A stretch of DNA of 64,000 nucleotides from Arthrobacter_N sp051262515 (lineage in GTDB: Bacteria > Actinomycetota > Actinomycetes > Actinomycetales > Micrococcaceae). Positions 9,809 to 18,570 of the stretch are shown in pieces. Both the position numbers and the translations under genes were made by a program. Positions within the stretch are counted from its first letter, which is position 1. Each line of letters opens with the position of its first letter. The notes below the pieces were generated by a model, which saw only the letters and a list, made by a program, of their open reading frames with translations, was not told the DNA's origin and did no database searches. The stretch is taken from positions 419,663-483,662 of the forward strand of contig NZ_JBIMER010000001.1 in NCBI RefSeq assembly GCF_051262515.1, given 5' to 3'.

Positions 9809-10744
9809 TTGACGACCCCCAAACACCGTAGACGCACGCGTTCCCGCGTGGCCGTCCTGGTGCTTGTCGCGTCCCTGGGCGCCGTGTCGGCCTGCGCTGG
9901 GGGCATGGGTGTGCCCACGACGACGATGCCGGAAGGATCCTCGACGACGGCGCGGGTCACGCCGCCGCCGCAGGACGCCGAACCGCTGGAGAAGTTGAGC
10001 AGCCACCGCCTCTCGCCCGTGTATTGGCTCGGCGAGCGGGACTTGACCGTCTACCTGTACCGCGAATACCTCAAGGCCGAGGATCAGGGCGACCCGATCA
10101 CCTCGGCCATCAAATACATGTTGGAGCACACGCCGACCGACACCGACTATTTCAACGTCTGGTCGCCCGCCGCGCGCATCGGTACCTCCATCGACACGAA
10201 CAATGTGATCACCGTCGATCTTTCGGACGACGCGTTCTCCCGCGAACTCGACCGCGGGCTTGCCGAACGCGCCATCCAGCAATTGGTGTACACGGCCACG
10301 GCCGCGGCGGCCAACGCCGGGTTGCTGACAGGCACGACTCCGTCGCGGGTCGCCGTGCTGGTCGACGGGCACACGGGCTACGAGGCCTTCGGCCACATCC
10401 CGCTCGATGGACCGATCGAACGAGTCGCCAGTCTCCGGGCGCCGATTTGGGTCATCGATCCGCAAGACGGCGCGACGCGTCCCGCCGGCAAGCTGACCGT
10501 CCGCGGTGTTTCGGCGGGATTCACCGGCGGCACACGGTGGGAGGTGCGCCGCACCCGCGACGGGGAACCGGGCGAAGTCGTCTCGCAGGGGGCGCTTGCA
10601 TTGGGCGCGGGCGAACTGCCGGAGGATGCGTTCGAAATCGTCCTGAACATGCGCCCGGGCGAATACCGGCTGTCCGTGTGGGGCCAGACGGCGCAGGATG
10701 CGGAGCGCCTGAGCGAGGACACCAAGGCGCTGACCGTCAACTAG
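9809..10744 (+). CDS. GerMN-domain lipoprotein
   Basis: Exported lipoprotein of 311 residues. The basic n-region PKHRRRTRSR, a hydrophobic stretch and the lipobox AVSAC place the lipidated Cys near residue 29. The body resembles GerMN (LTVYLYREYLK, later AERAIQQLVYTATAAAANAG), followed by a C-terminal Gmad2-like beta domain (TVRGVSAGFTGGTRWEVRR). In actinobacteria such proteins occur without sporulation and are often near two-component genes, which are absent here. The start is chosen as TTG 9809 because AAAAGGA lies 5 nt upstream; ATG 9770 is an in-frame alternative with no ribosome-binding site. The stop codon shares a CTAG with the convergent rsmE stop. Confidence 0.75.
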   Translation: MTTPKHRRRTRSRVAVLVLVASLGAVSACAGGMGVPTTTMPEGSSTTARVTPPPQDAEPLEKLSSHRLSPVYWLGERDLTVYLYREYLKAEDQGDPITSAIKYMLEHTPTDTDYFNVWSPAARIGTSIDTNNVITVDLSDDAFSRELDRGLAERAIQQLVYTATAAAANAGLLTGTTPSRVAVLVDGHTGYEAFGHIPLDGPIERVASLRAPIWVIDPQDGATRPAGKLTVRGVSAGFTGGTRWEVRRTRDGEPGEVVSQGALALGAGELPEDAFEIVLNMRPGEYRLSVWGQTAQDAERLSEDTKALTVN

Positions 10745-11562
10745 TTCCGGACGGAACCGTCCAGCAGGCCGGCGAGGTGCCGGACCAGCACCAGGGCAGC
10801 GGGACCGGCGGTGGACGCCCGGAGGACGTTTGTTCCCAGTGATGCCGTCGCGGCGCCGGCCGATACCAGTTTGTCGAGCTCCCCGGGCGCGATGCCACCC
10901 TCGGGACCGACCACCAGCAGTATTTCCACAGGCGGCTTCTCCTGCGCCAGCCGCATCTGGACGACCCGCGACAGGGGCTCCGTGGCGGTCTCGTGGAGCA
11001 CCACGGTCAGGCGGCCGCCGGGCACTTCCGAACCGCCGCCGGTTCCTTGCGTACCATGGGTGCGGGCCATCGCCGCCAGCTGATTCGTGTTGACGGGCTC
11101 TCCCACCGACGGTTCCCGGGACCGGCGCGACTGCTTCACCGCTGCACGGACGGTCGACTCCCACTTCTGGCGGCCCTTGGCCGCCTTATCGGGCGTCCAA
11201 CGCACGACGCAACGCTCGGCCTGCCATGGGACCACCCTGTCAATTCCCAGTTCCACCGCGGATTCCACGGCTTGGAGGTCCCGATCGCCCTTCGCCAGCG
11301 CCTGAACCAGGACAGTACGGAGGGCGGGAGACGACTCGACCTCCAAGGTTTCGACGCGGGCCTCGAGGAACCCCCTGGCCGTGGTGACCACGACGCAGGC
11401 GGCGCGCCGGCCCCCGCCGTCGACGAGATCGATCCGTTCGCCCTCCCGCACGCGCTTGACCGACACGGCGTGGTGCCCCTCGGGGCCATCCAGCGTCACC
11501 GTCTGTCCCGGTGCCGCGTTGGCCAGGGCACCCGGATCGACGAGGAAGGCCTGGTTGCTCAT
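10741..11562 (-). CDS. rsmE: 16S rRNA (uracil1498-N3)-methyltransferase
   Basis: SPOUT-class methyltransferase that modifies U1498 of 16S rRNA with S-adenosylmethionine; 273 residues. An N-terminal PUA-like domain (DGPEGHHAVSVKRVREGE) precedes the SPOUT knot with VVGPEGGIAPGELDKL and LGTNVLRASTAGPA. The last motif has Ser where RAETA is usual. The start ATG 11562 shares one base with the dnaJ stop (TAATG), so it is the third gene of the hrcA-dnaJ-rsmE operon, an arrangement common in actinobacteria. Confidence 0.93.
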   Translation of the reverse strand: MSNQAFLVDPGALANAAPGQTVTLDGPEGHHAVSVKRVREGERIDLVDGGGRRAACVVVTTARGFLEARVETLEVESSPALRTVLVQALAKGDRDLQAVESAVELGIDRVVPWQAERCVVRWTPDKAAKGRQKWESTVRAAVKQSRRSREPSVGEPVNTNQLAAMARTHGTQGTGGGSEVPGGRLTVVLHETATEPLSRVVQMRLAQEKPPVEILLVVGPEGGIAPGELDKLVSAGAATASLGTNVLRASTAGPAALVLVRHLAGLLDGSVRN

Positions 11563-12683
11563 TAGCCGCGGTGGCCAAGCTTGTCGAAGAAGCGGGAGAA
11601 GACGCCGCCACGCTCGGAGAGCCGCCCCTCGGCGACCTCCTCGCCGCGCAGCGTCGCGAGCCGCTCCAACAGGTCCCGCTGTTCGGCGTCCAGCTTCGTG
11701 GGTGTCTCGACCTGGATGTGCACGATCAGGTCGCCGCGCCCACCGCCGCGAAGCCGTGGAACGCCGAGCTGCGAGAGTCGCACGGTGTCCCCGGACTGCG
11801 AGCCCGACTCCACGCGGATCTCCTGCTTTCCATCGAACGTGTCGAGGTCCAGGTCCGCGCCGAGGGCGGCTGCCGTCATCGGCACGGTCAGCGTGGCGTG
11901 CAGGTCGTTGCCCTCGCGTTCGAAGACCGGATGGCGCTTGACCTCGATCTCGACATAGAGGTCGCCGGCGGGTCCGCCGCCGGGGCCGGCCTCGCCCTGC
12001 GCCGCGAGGTGGATACGGGTGCCGGTTGCCACGCCCGCGGGCACCTTGAGCTGCTTGCTGACGCGTTCACGCACGCGGCCCTGTCCCATGCACTCGTTGC
12101 ACGGGCTGGGAAGGGTCGTTCCGAAACCGCGGCAGGCGCTGCACGTCTCAACCGTCATCATCTGGCCGAGGAAGGAGCGAACCGGCCGCTGCACCTGTCC
12201 GCGCCCCCTGCAGATGTTGCAGGACTCCGGCGAGGTTCCCGGCTGGCAGCACGTCCCGTGGCAGGCGGTGCACGTGACGGCGGTTTCCATCTCCAACGGG
12301 TAGACGACGCCCTGGACGGCGTCCTTCAGGTCGATCGGCGCGGTGATCAGCGCATCGCGGCCCCGGCTGGTCCGCGAAGCGGGCCCGGCGGCCTGCCCCG
12401 TCCCGCCGAAGAACTGCTCGAAGATGTCGTTGAAGCCGTAGCCCGCTCCGGGGCCGGGTCCCGCGGCGTTGCCGTTCTCGTTGCCCGTGGTGTCGTAATT
12501 GCGGCGCTTCTCCGGATCCGACAGGACCTCGTAGGCGCGGGTGACGAGCTTGAACTCGTCCGCGGCGCCGTCTCCCGGGTTGACGTCCGGGTGCAGCTTA
12601 CGCGCAAGCTTGCGGTAGGCCTTCTTGATCTCCTCGGTCGTCGCGCCCTGCGCGACGCCGAGTACGTCGTAGTGGTTGCTCAC
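11562..12683 (-). CDS. dnaJ: Chaperone protein DnaJ (DnaJ2)
   Basis: Co-chaperone that stimulates DnaK ATPase and delivers substrates; 373 residues. The J domain has HPD at 31-33. A short Gly-rich linker follows, then four zinc-finger repeats: CTACHGTC (last Gly of CxxCxGxG replaced by Cys), CNICRGRG, CSACRGFG and CNECMGQG. Two C-terminal beta domains complete the type I architecture. Linkage to hrcA rather than dnaK marks it as the second DnaJ of actinobacteria. The start is GTG at 12683. Expected to be under CIRCE/HrcA control. Confidence 0.95.
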   Translation of the reverse strand: MSNHYDVLGVAQGATTEEIKKAYRKLARKLHPDVNPGDGAADEFKLVTRAYEVLSDPEKRRNYDTTGNENGNAAGPGPGAGYGFNDIFEQFFGGTGQAAGPASRTSRGRDALITAPIDLKDAVQGVVYPLEMETAVTCTACHGTCCQPGTSPESCNICRGRGQVQRPVRSFLGQMMTVETCSACRGFGTTLPSPCNECMGQGRVRERVSKQLKVPAGVATGTRIHLAAQGEAGPGGGPAGDLYVEIEVKRHPVFEREGNDLHATLTVPMTAAALGADLDLDTFDGKQEIRVESGSQSGDTVRLSQLGVPRLRGGGRGDLIVHIQVETPTKLDAEQRDLLERLATLRGEEVAEGRLSERGGVFSRFFDKLGHRG

Positions 12684-12739
12684 AGTGTTCGCTGTGTCCT
12701 TTCCTGCTTTTCGATGCTTGGTTAACCGGTGGGTCGGCG

Positions 12740-13753
12740 TTAGCCGGCCAGGATCCGGGAAAGATAGCGGGCGACCGCGCGGACGGCGGCCATGCTGCTG
12801 GGGTAGTCCATGCGCGTGGGGCCGAGGATGCCCATCTTGGACGATTGGCCCGGCCCGTAGGCCGTGGCGATCAGTGAGGTCTCAACCAAACCACCGTACG
12901 CGTTTTCGCTGCCGATCCGAACCGCGATGCCCCGTGCATCCAATTCCATCTCCGAGAACAACCGCAGCAGCACGACTTGCTCCTCGAGGGCCTCGAGGAC
13001 CGGGGTAATGGTGAGCGGGAAGTCGCCCGTGGAGCGCGCGAGGTTGGCCGTACCGGCCATCACAATTCGATCGACCACGCTGTTGTCGCCCAGCGCGCCG
13101 AGCGCGCCGGCGAGTATCCGTGCGGCCGGGCGGAGCCTAACGGGCACGTTCTCCACGGCGGCGCCCGCCAGCGGCGACAGCTCGGCCAGCTTGCCGCCGG
13201 CCGCCATCGCCATGAACGCCGCCTTGATGGTGTGCAGGTCGTCTTCGTTCGTCTCCGCCGGAGTGAGCACAACACGCTGCTCGACCTTGCCCGAAGTGCT
13301 GATCAGGACGGCCAGCACCTGTCCGGCGCCGAGCCCCACCAGTTCGATGTGGCGGACAGCCGCGTCGCTGTACTGCGGAACCTGGATGACGGCGACCTGG
13401 TGGGTCAATTGCGCCAAAAGGCGAACCGTGCGCTCGAGGACGTCGTCGACGTCGTCCGCGCCTTCGATGAGGGATTGGATGGCGCGGCGCTCCGCGGCGG
13501 AAAGCGGCCGCACGTCCTCGATGCGGTCGACGAAACGCCGATACCCCTGTTCGGTGGGGACACGCCCGGAAGAGGTGTGCGGCGCGGCGATCAGACCCTC
13601 GTCCTCCAGCGCCGCCATGTCGTTGCGGATGGTCGCCGCAGACACGCCCAGCTGGTGGCGCTCGACAAGAGCCTTCGACCCCACGGGCTCGCGGGAGTGC
13701 ACATAGTCCTCGACGATGGCCCGGAGCACCTCGAGGCGTCGTGGTTCGGACAT
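12740..13753 (-). CDS. hrcA: Heat-inducible transcription repressor HrcA
   Basis: Winged-helix repressor that binds CIRCE and is released on heat stress; 337 residues. The N-terminal DNA-binding part reads RRLEVLRAIVEDYVHSREP, then VSAATIRNDMAALEDEGLI. GAF-like and dimerisation parts follow. ATG 13753 was chosen because a strong GGGAGGGAAGG site precedes it, and because the longer frame back to 13831 would run through the CIRCE operator. It is 56 nt upstream of dnaJ in the same operon. Confidence 0.96.
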   Translation of the reverse strand: MSEPRRLEVLRAIVEDYVHSREPVGSKALVERHQLGVSAATIRNDMAALEDEGLIAAPHTSSGRVPTEQGYRRFVDRIEDVRPLSAAERRAIQSLIEGADDVDDVLERTVRLLAQLTHQVAVIQVPQYSDAAVRHIELVGLGAGQVLAVLISTSGKVEQRVVLTPAETNEDDLHTIKAAFMAMAAGGKLAELSPLAGAAVENVPVRLRPAARILAGALGALGDNSVVDRIVMAGTANLARSTGDFPLTITPVLEALEEQVVLLRLFSEMELDARGIAVRIGSENAYGGLVETSLIATAYGPGQSSKMGILGPTRMDYPSSMAAVRAVARYLSRILAG

Positions 13754-13804
13754 CCCTTCCCTCCCGATTCCGTCTCGTGGGCGATGGTTGGACGACGGGG
13801 CGGT

Positions 13805-13831
13805 TTGGCACTCGACGCCGTCAAGTGCCAA
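13805..13831 (-). promoter_or_regulatory. CIRCE operator (HrcA binding site)
   Basis: TTGGCACTC-N9-AAGTGCCAA, an inverted repeat matching the CIRCE consensus (TTAGCACTC-N9-GAGTGCTAA) in arrangement and core, with 8 of 9 arm positions paired. It lies 51 nt upstream of the hrcA ATG. A TATTAG -10-like box sits just beyond it (13834-13839, minus strand), so HrcA would block its own promoter. Confidence 0.88.
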
Positions 13832-13933
13832 GTCTAATACGTTTCGAGGTTGTTAGCATGGTGGCTGCGCGCCGGATGGCCGGATCGCACCGCCGCCCCC
13901 GTGGGCGCACCACGAAAGGCTGTGTCAGGCACT

Positions 13934-14794
13934 GTGAACAACTACGAATGGGGCGCCCGCGAGATCTCGGCCCCGCGACCGAGGAAACTTCGCCAAGTCC
14001 CCGCCGCGTTGGGTCTGGTCCTCGAGGACGTGCAGACGGAATGGGTGGGCGAAGTAGTCCGGGTCGAAAAGTCCGGGGGCATGCGGATCGTGGTCCTTGA
14101 GGACCGGCGCGGAAAAACCAAGTCCTTCCCGACCGGTTTCGGATTCCTGATCGAGGGCGAGCCCGTCGAGATCGTGGAGCCGGTTCGGGGCGGCACGCCG
14201 CCGCGGCCGGCGCGTACGGCGTCCGGTTCGGTGCGGGTCGAGAACCTCAGGGCGCGGACGGCTCGGGCGAGCCGCGTTTGGGTCGAGGGCAAGCACGACG
14301 CGGAGCTGGTCGAGAAGGTATGGGGCCACGACCTGCGCGTCGAGGGTGTTGTCGTGGAGCCCCTGCACGGCGTCGACGACCTGGCGTCTGCCGTGCGGGA
14401 ATTCGCCCCGGGGCCGGGACGGCGGCTCGGCATTCTGGTGGACCATCTGGTGCCGGGCAGCAAGGAAGCCCGGATCGCCGCCGAGGCCATGGCCGTGCCG
14501 GGTGCGCGTGGCAACGTCCTGATCGTCGGCCACCCCTACGTCGACGTATGGCAGGCCATCCGCCCTTCGGTGCTCGGCATTCGCGCCTGGCCGGTTGCGC
14601 CCCGCGGGACCGACTGGAAAACGGGGATCCTTCGGGGCCTCGGGTGGCCGCATGCAACCCAAGCGGACGTGGCGCTGGGTTGGAAGCGCCTGCTGGCGAG
14701 CGTCACGAGCTACGCGGACTTGGAGGCCAGCCTGCTGGGCCGCGTGGAGGAGGTCATCGATTTCCTGACGGCCGAGGGTGGCCCACGCGGGTAG
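13934..14794 (+). CDS. DUF3097 family protein
   Basis: Conserved actinobacterial protein of unknown function, about 286 residues. The N-terminal part (LGLVLEDVQTEWVGEVV) is beta-rich. The C-terminal half contains VWVEGKHDAELVEKVWG and LGILVDHLVPGSKE, which look like the glutamate and aspartate motifs of a TOPRIM fold; this is my inference. No membrane segment or signal peptide. The start is uncertain: GTG 13934 (VNNYEWG) fits the family N-terminus best, GTG 13922 and TTG 13850 are in-frame alternatives. It is divergent from hrcA and shares its 180-nt upstream region with the CIRCE element. Confidence 0.85.
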   Translation: MNNYEWGAREISAPRPRKLRQVPAALGLVLEDVQTEWVGEVVRVEKSGGMRIVVLEDRRGKTKSFPTGFGFLIEGEPVEIVEPVRGGTPPRPARTASGSVRVENLRARTARASRVWVEGKHDAELVEKVWGHDLRVEGVVVEPLHGVDDLASAVREFAPGPGRRLGILVDHLVPGSKEARIAAEAMAVPGARGNVLIVGHPYVDVWQAIRPSVLGIRAWPVAPRGTDWKTGILRGLGWPHATQADVALGWKRLLASVTSYADLEASLLGRVEEVIDFLTAEGGPRG

Positions 14795-14917
14795 CGACAC
14801 GGGACAGGCCCGGCGCGCGGAGCGGATCCGCGCCGAACCACCGGCCCGTCGTGCGCGAACCACCGACTTCACGGGATAAACTGGCCGCAATAGGCGACCA
14901 TGAATGGAGACTCGGGC

Positions 14918-15334
14918 GTGACCCACGGGTTTAGCGAAAAGGCACGGAACGATTCCGGGGACCGCAGGCACTACGAGGCCTCCTCCCCCTCGCCGTTGCC
15001 GTTGTCTCCTTCGGAGGACCGGCAATGGGCAACGATCGCCCACTTCGGATCGATCCTCGGTTTCATTCCGTCGGCAGTGATCTATTTCGTGTACCGCGGG
15101 CGCGGCCCGTTCACCGCGCAGGAGTCCAAAGAGGCCCTGAACTTCACGGTGCCGTTGACGGTTTTGGCGATGCTGTCCAACATCCTCACGTTGATCCCGG
15201 TGGTCGGGAGCGTCTTCGCGGTGATCGCGGTGGCCATCTGGGTTTACCTGACGGTGAGCGGGGTCGTCGCGGGCATCGAGGTCAACCGGGGCCGGCCATA
15301 CCGCTATCCACTGAACCTGCGGCTGATCCACTAG
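14918..15334 (+). CDS. DUF4870 domain-containing membrane protein
   Basis: Small membrane protein of 138 residues. A polar N-terminus of about 40 residues is followed by three hydrophobic segments (IAHFGSILGFIPSAVIYFVY, FTVPLTVLAMLSNILTLIPVV, then VFAVIAVAIWVYLTVSGVVAG). SKEALNF is the usual loop motif of DUF4870. The role is unknown. GTG 14918 was chosen because GGAGA lies 7 nt upstream; ATG 14900 is in frame but has no such site. A TAAACT -10 box at 14877-14882 fits a short 5' leader. It faces hemW with a 15-nt gap. Confidence 0.8.
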   Translation: MTHGFSEKARNDSGDRRHYEASSPSPLPLSPSEDRQWATIAHFGSILGFIPSAVIYFVYRGRGPFTAQESKEALNFTVPLTVLAMLSNILTLIPVVGSVFAVIAVAIWVYLTVSGVVAGIEVNRGRPYRYPLNLRLIH

Positions 15335-15349
15335 CCGGCGGCGTTGGAC

Positions 15350-16579
15350 TCAGAAGTCCAGGAGGCGCCTGACAACGGCGTCGGCCAGCAGCCGGCCGTT
15401 CAGGGTCGCAACCACCGTCCCGCGCACGGCCGCCGGCCCTTCGATCAGGCCGTCGGCGATCAGGCCTGCCACCGCCTTCCTTCCCGCCGGGCGCAACTCC
15501 GCGGTGGGCATGCCATCGACAATGCGTGTCAGCAACATCGCGCGTTCGAGGTAGCGCGCGTCGTCGTCGGGGGTTTCGCGTCCCGCGGCCGGGGAAACGC
15601 CCGCATCGATCCGCTGCTGGTAGGCCGCGGGATGCTTCACGTTCCACCACCGGAGGCCGCCGACGTGGGAGTGCGCGCCGGGACCGGCGCCCCACCAGTC
15701 CGCCCCGGTCCAATAGGCCATGTTGTGGCGGCAGCGGGTTTCCTCCGAGCGGCTCCAGTTGCTGACTTCGTACCAGCCGAAGCCCGCGGCCGTGAGCATG
15801 GATTCAGCCAACAGGTACTTGTCGGCGTGGTCGTCGTCGTCGATGTCTGGCACTTCTCCGCGTTTGATCTGGGCGGCGAGACGCGTGCCATCCTCGATGA
15901 TCAGGGCGTAGGCGGAAATGTGGTCCGGCTCGTAGGAGAGCGCGGTCTCCAGGCTGGCGCGCCAGTCGTCGATGCTCTCCCCCGGCGTGCCGTAGATCAG
16001 GTCGACGCTGACGGCCAGCCCGGCGTCGCGTGCCCACTGCACGGCGCGGCCCACGCGTTCGGGACGGTGGGTGCGGTCCAGCGTCTTGAGCACGTGGGGC
16101 ACCGCCGACTGCATGCCGAACGAGACGCGCGTGAATCCGGCGTCGGAAAGAACCCGCAGGGATTCCGGCGTGACGGAGTCCGGATTGGCCTCCGTGGTCA
16201 CCTCCGCGCCCGGGGCCAGCCCCCAGAGGACGGAGATGCGTTCCAGCACGGACGCAAGGTCCTCGGCAGGCAACAGCGTCGGAGTCCCGCCGCCGAAGAA
16301 CACGGTCTCGACCCGGCGGTCCGGCAGTCCGGAGCCGGTCAGGACGCGTGCGCCGAACGCCAGTTCGGATCCGACGGCGGCGGCGTAGGTGTCCTGGGTG
16401 GCGCCGGAGCCCAGTTCGTGCGCCGTGTAGGTGTTGAAGTCGCAGTATCCGCAGCGCACCGCGCAGAAGGGAATGTGTACGTAGACGCAGAAGGGACGCT
16501 CCGCGGCGCCCTCGCCGGACGACGCCGGAAGCAGCCCATTGGCGGGGGCCGGATCTCCCAACGGCAAAACTGAGGGCAT
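15350..16579 (-). CDS. hemW: Radical SAM heme chaperone HemW (coproporphyrinogen III oxidase-like)
   Basis: Radical SAM protein of 409 residues. The 4Fe-4S cluster motif C39-x3-C43-x2-C46 lies in HIPFCAVRCGYCDFN, followed by FFGGGTPTLLP. The HNMAYW motif is characteristic of HemW. Many members were annotated as HemN, but HemW-type proteins carry heme and lack oxidase activity; which applies is inferred from family. The gene is 4 nt downstream of lepA, a pairing conserved in many Gram-positive bacteria. Confidence 0.92.
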   Translation of the reverse strand: MPSVLPLGDPAPANGLLPASSGEGAAERPFCVYVHIPFCAVRCGYCDFNTYTAHELGSGATQDTYAAAVGSELAFGARVLTGSGLPDRRVETVFFGGGTPTLLPAEDLASVLERISVLWGLAPGAEVTTEANPDSVTPESLRVLSDAGFTRVSFGMQSAVPHVLKTLDRTHRPERVGRAVQWARDAGLAVSVDLIYGTPGESIDDWRASLETALSYEPDHISAYALIIEDGTRLAAQIKRGEVPDIDDDDHADKYLLAESMLTAAGFGWYEVSNWSRSEETRCRHNMAYWTGADWWGAGPGAHSHVGGLRWWNVKHPAAYQQRIDAGVSPAAGRETPDDDARYLERAMLLTRIVDGMPTAELRPAGRKAVAGLIADGLIEGPAAVRGTVVATLNGRLLADAVVRRLLDF

Positions 16580-16583
16580 CGGG

Positions 16584-18437
16584 CTACTTCTTGCCCTTGT
16601 CCTTGGATTCGTCGGAGGACAGTGCGGCGATGAAGGCCTCCTGCGGCACCTCGACGCGGCCGACCATCTTCATGCGCTTCTTGCCCTCCTTCTGCTTTTC
16701 CAACAGCTTGCGCTTGCGCGAAATGTCGCCGCCGTAGCACTTGGCCAGAACGTCCTTGCGGATGGCCCGGATGCTCTCGCGGGCGATGATGCGGGAGCCG
16801 ATGGCGGCCTGGATGGGAACCTCGAACTGCTGGCGCGGGATGAGCTCGCGCAACTTGGACGTCATCAACGTGCCGTACGAGTAGGCCTTGTCTTTGTGCG
16901 TGATGGCGCTAAACGCATCCACCTGCTCCCCCTGGAGCAGGATGTCCACCTTCACCAGATCGGCGATCTGCTCGCCGTCCGCCTTCCAGTCCAGGGATGC
17001 GTAGCCGCGGGTCTTGGACTTGAGCACGTCGAAGAAGTCGAAGACGATCTCGGCGAGGGGAAGCCAGTACCGCAGCTCCACACGCTCCTCGGAAAGGTAA
17101 TCCATGCCGCGCATCTGACCACGCCGGGACTGGCACAACTCCATGATCGCGCCAACGAACTCGTTGGGAGCCAGAATGGTCGCCGCGACCATCGGCTCGT
17201 GGACCTCGAGGATCTTTCCCGTGGGGAACTCGCTGGGGTTAGTGACCGTGACCATGTTGCGGTCGTCCGTCATGACCTCGTACACCACGTTCGGGGCAGT
17301 CGAGATCAGATCCAGGTTGAACTCGCGCTCGAGGCGCTCGCGGACGATCTCCAGGTGGAGCAGGCCCAAGAACCCCACCCGGAAGCCGAATCCCAGCGCA
17401 ACGGAGGTCTCGGGCACGTAGGTGAGGGCGGCGTCGTTCAGCTGCAGCTTGTCCAACGCGTCGCGCAGTACGGGGTAGTCGGAGCCGTCGATGGGGTAGA
17501 GGCCCGAGAAGACCATCGGCTTGGGGTCCTCGTAGCCGCCGAGGGAGTCGGCGGCCGGCTTCAACAGGTTTGTCACGGTGTCGCCGACCTTGGAGAGCCG
17601 CACGTCCTTCACGCCCGTGATCAGGTATCCGACCTCGCCAACGCCCAGGCCCTTGCTCGGCGTCGGCTCCGGGGAACTGACGCCGATCTCGAGGAGTTCG
17701 TGGCTGGCGCGGGTGGACATCATCTGGATGCGCTCGCGCGGGTGGAGTTGACCGTCGACGACCCGCACGTACGTGACGACGCCGCGGTAGGTGTCGTAGA
17801 CGGAGTCGAAGATCATGGCGCGCGCCGGAGCGTTCGGGTCGCCGACCGGTGGGGGTAGGTCGCGCACGATCTTGTCCAGCAGGACCTCGACGCCGGCGCC
17901 GGTCTTGCCCGAAACCCGCAGGACGTCGTCGGGGTCTCCCCCGATGAGGCTGGCGAGCTCGGCGGCGTACTTCTCCGGCTGTGCGGCGGGCAGATCGATC
18001 TTGTTGAGCACGGGGATGATGGCCAGGTTGTTTTCCATGGCCAGATACAGGTTGGCCAGGGTCTGGGCCTCGATGCCCTGCGCCGCGTCAACCAGGAGGA
18101 CGGCGCCCTCGCAGGCGGCCAGCGAGCGGGAGACCTCGTACGTGAAGTCCACGTGTCCCGGCGTGTCGATCATGTTCAGGGCGTATGCGGTGCCGTCGAG
18201 TTCCCAAGGCATGCGTACGGCCTGGCTCTTGATCGTGATCCCACGCTCGCGCTCGATGTCCATCCGGTCCAGGTACTGCGCCTTCATGTCGCGCTGCTGC
18301 ACCACTCCGGTGGACTGCAGCATGCGGTCGGCCAGGGTGGACTTGCCATGGTCGATATGGGCGATGATGCAGAAGTTCCTGATGATCGCCGGATCGGTGG
18401 CGGCGGGCACCGGTGCGGTGCGGGCCATGGGAGACAC
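16584..18437 (-). CDS. lepA: Elongation factor 4 (LepA)
   Basis: Ribosome-binding translational GTPase (back-translocase or initiation/assembly factor); 617 residues, normal for the family. G1 is AHIDHGKST (26-34), G3 DTPGHVDF, G4 NKIDLP. Domains II, III and V follow, and the unique C-terminal domain ends with GGDISRKRKLLEKQKEGKKR, a lysine-rich tail. A GATAAT -10-like box lies about 65 nt upstream at 18500-18505. The gene leads a lepA-hemW operon and diverges from the PemK-like gene. Confidence 0.97.
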   Translation of the reverse strand: MSPMARTAPVPAATDPAIIRNFCIIAHIDHGKSTLADRMLQSTGVVQQRDMKAQYLDRMDIERERGITIKSQAVRMPWELDGTAYALNMIDTPGHVDFTYEVSRSLAACEGAVLLVDAAQGIEAQTLANLYLAMENNLAIIPVLNKIDLPAAQPEKYAAELASLIGGDPDDVLRVSGKTGAGVEVLLDKIVRDLPPPVGDPNAPARAMIFDSVYDTYRGVVTYVRVVDGQLHPRERIQMMSTRASHELLEIGVSSPEPTPSKGLGVGEVGYLITGVKDVRLSKVGDTVTNLLKPAADSLGGYEDPKPMVFSGLYPIDGSDYPVLRDALDKLQLNDAALTYVPETSVALGFGFRVGFLGLLHLEIVRERLEREFNLDLISTAPNVVYEVMTDDRNMVTVTNPSEFPTGKILEVHEPMVAATILAPNEFVGAIMELCQSRRGQMRGMDYLSEERVELRYWLPLAEIVFDFFDVLKSKTRGYASLDWKADGEQIADLVKVDILLQGEQVDAFSAITHKDKAYSYGTLMTSKLRELIPRQQFEVPIQAAIGSRIIARESIRAIRKDVLAKCYGGDISRKRKLLEKQKEGKKRMKMVGRVEVPQEAFIAALSSDESKDKGKK

Positions 18438-18558
18438 GTGGGTGACCTCGCTCTGTACGGAAGGCAGGTGAACTGGGCGCGGGCGGACCGCAAAAAGCCA
18501 TTATCCCATGCTTCCGGCGGCGTGCGCTCCCCGCGCGGAGGGCCGCGGGTCCGGCTGG

Positions 18559-18564
18559 TACCGT
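18559..18564 (+). promoter_or_regulatory. -10 box of a leaderless promoter
   Basis: TACCGT (TANNNT) ends 6 nt before ATG 18571, placing the transcript start at the start codon of the PemK/MazF-like gene. Confidence 0.55.
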
Positions 18565-18570
18565 GTGCGC

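Noticed and set aside
13754..13831. Longer HrcA starting at 13831
   Set aside because: The extension overlaps the CIRCE operator, has no ribosome-binding site and no similarity to the HrcA N-terminus.
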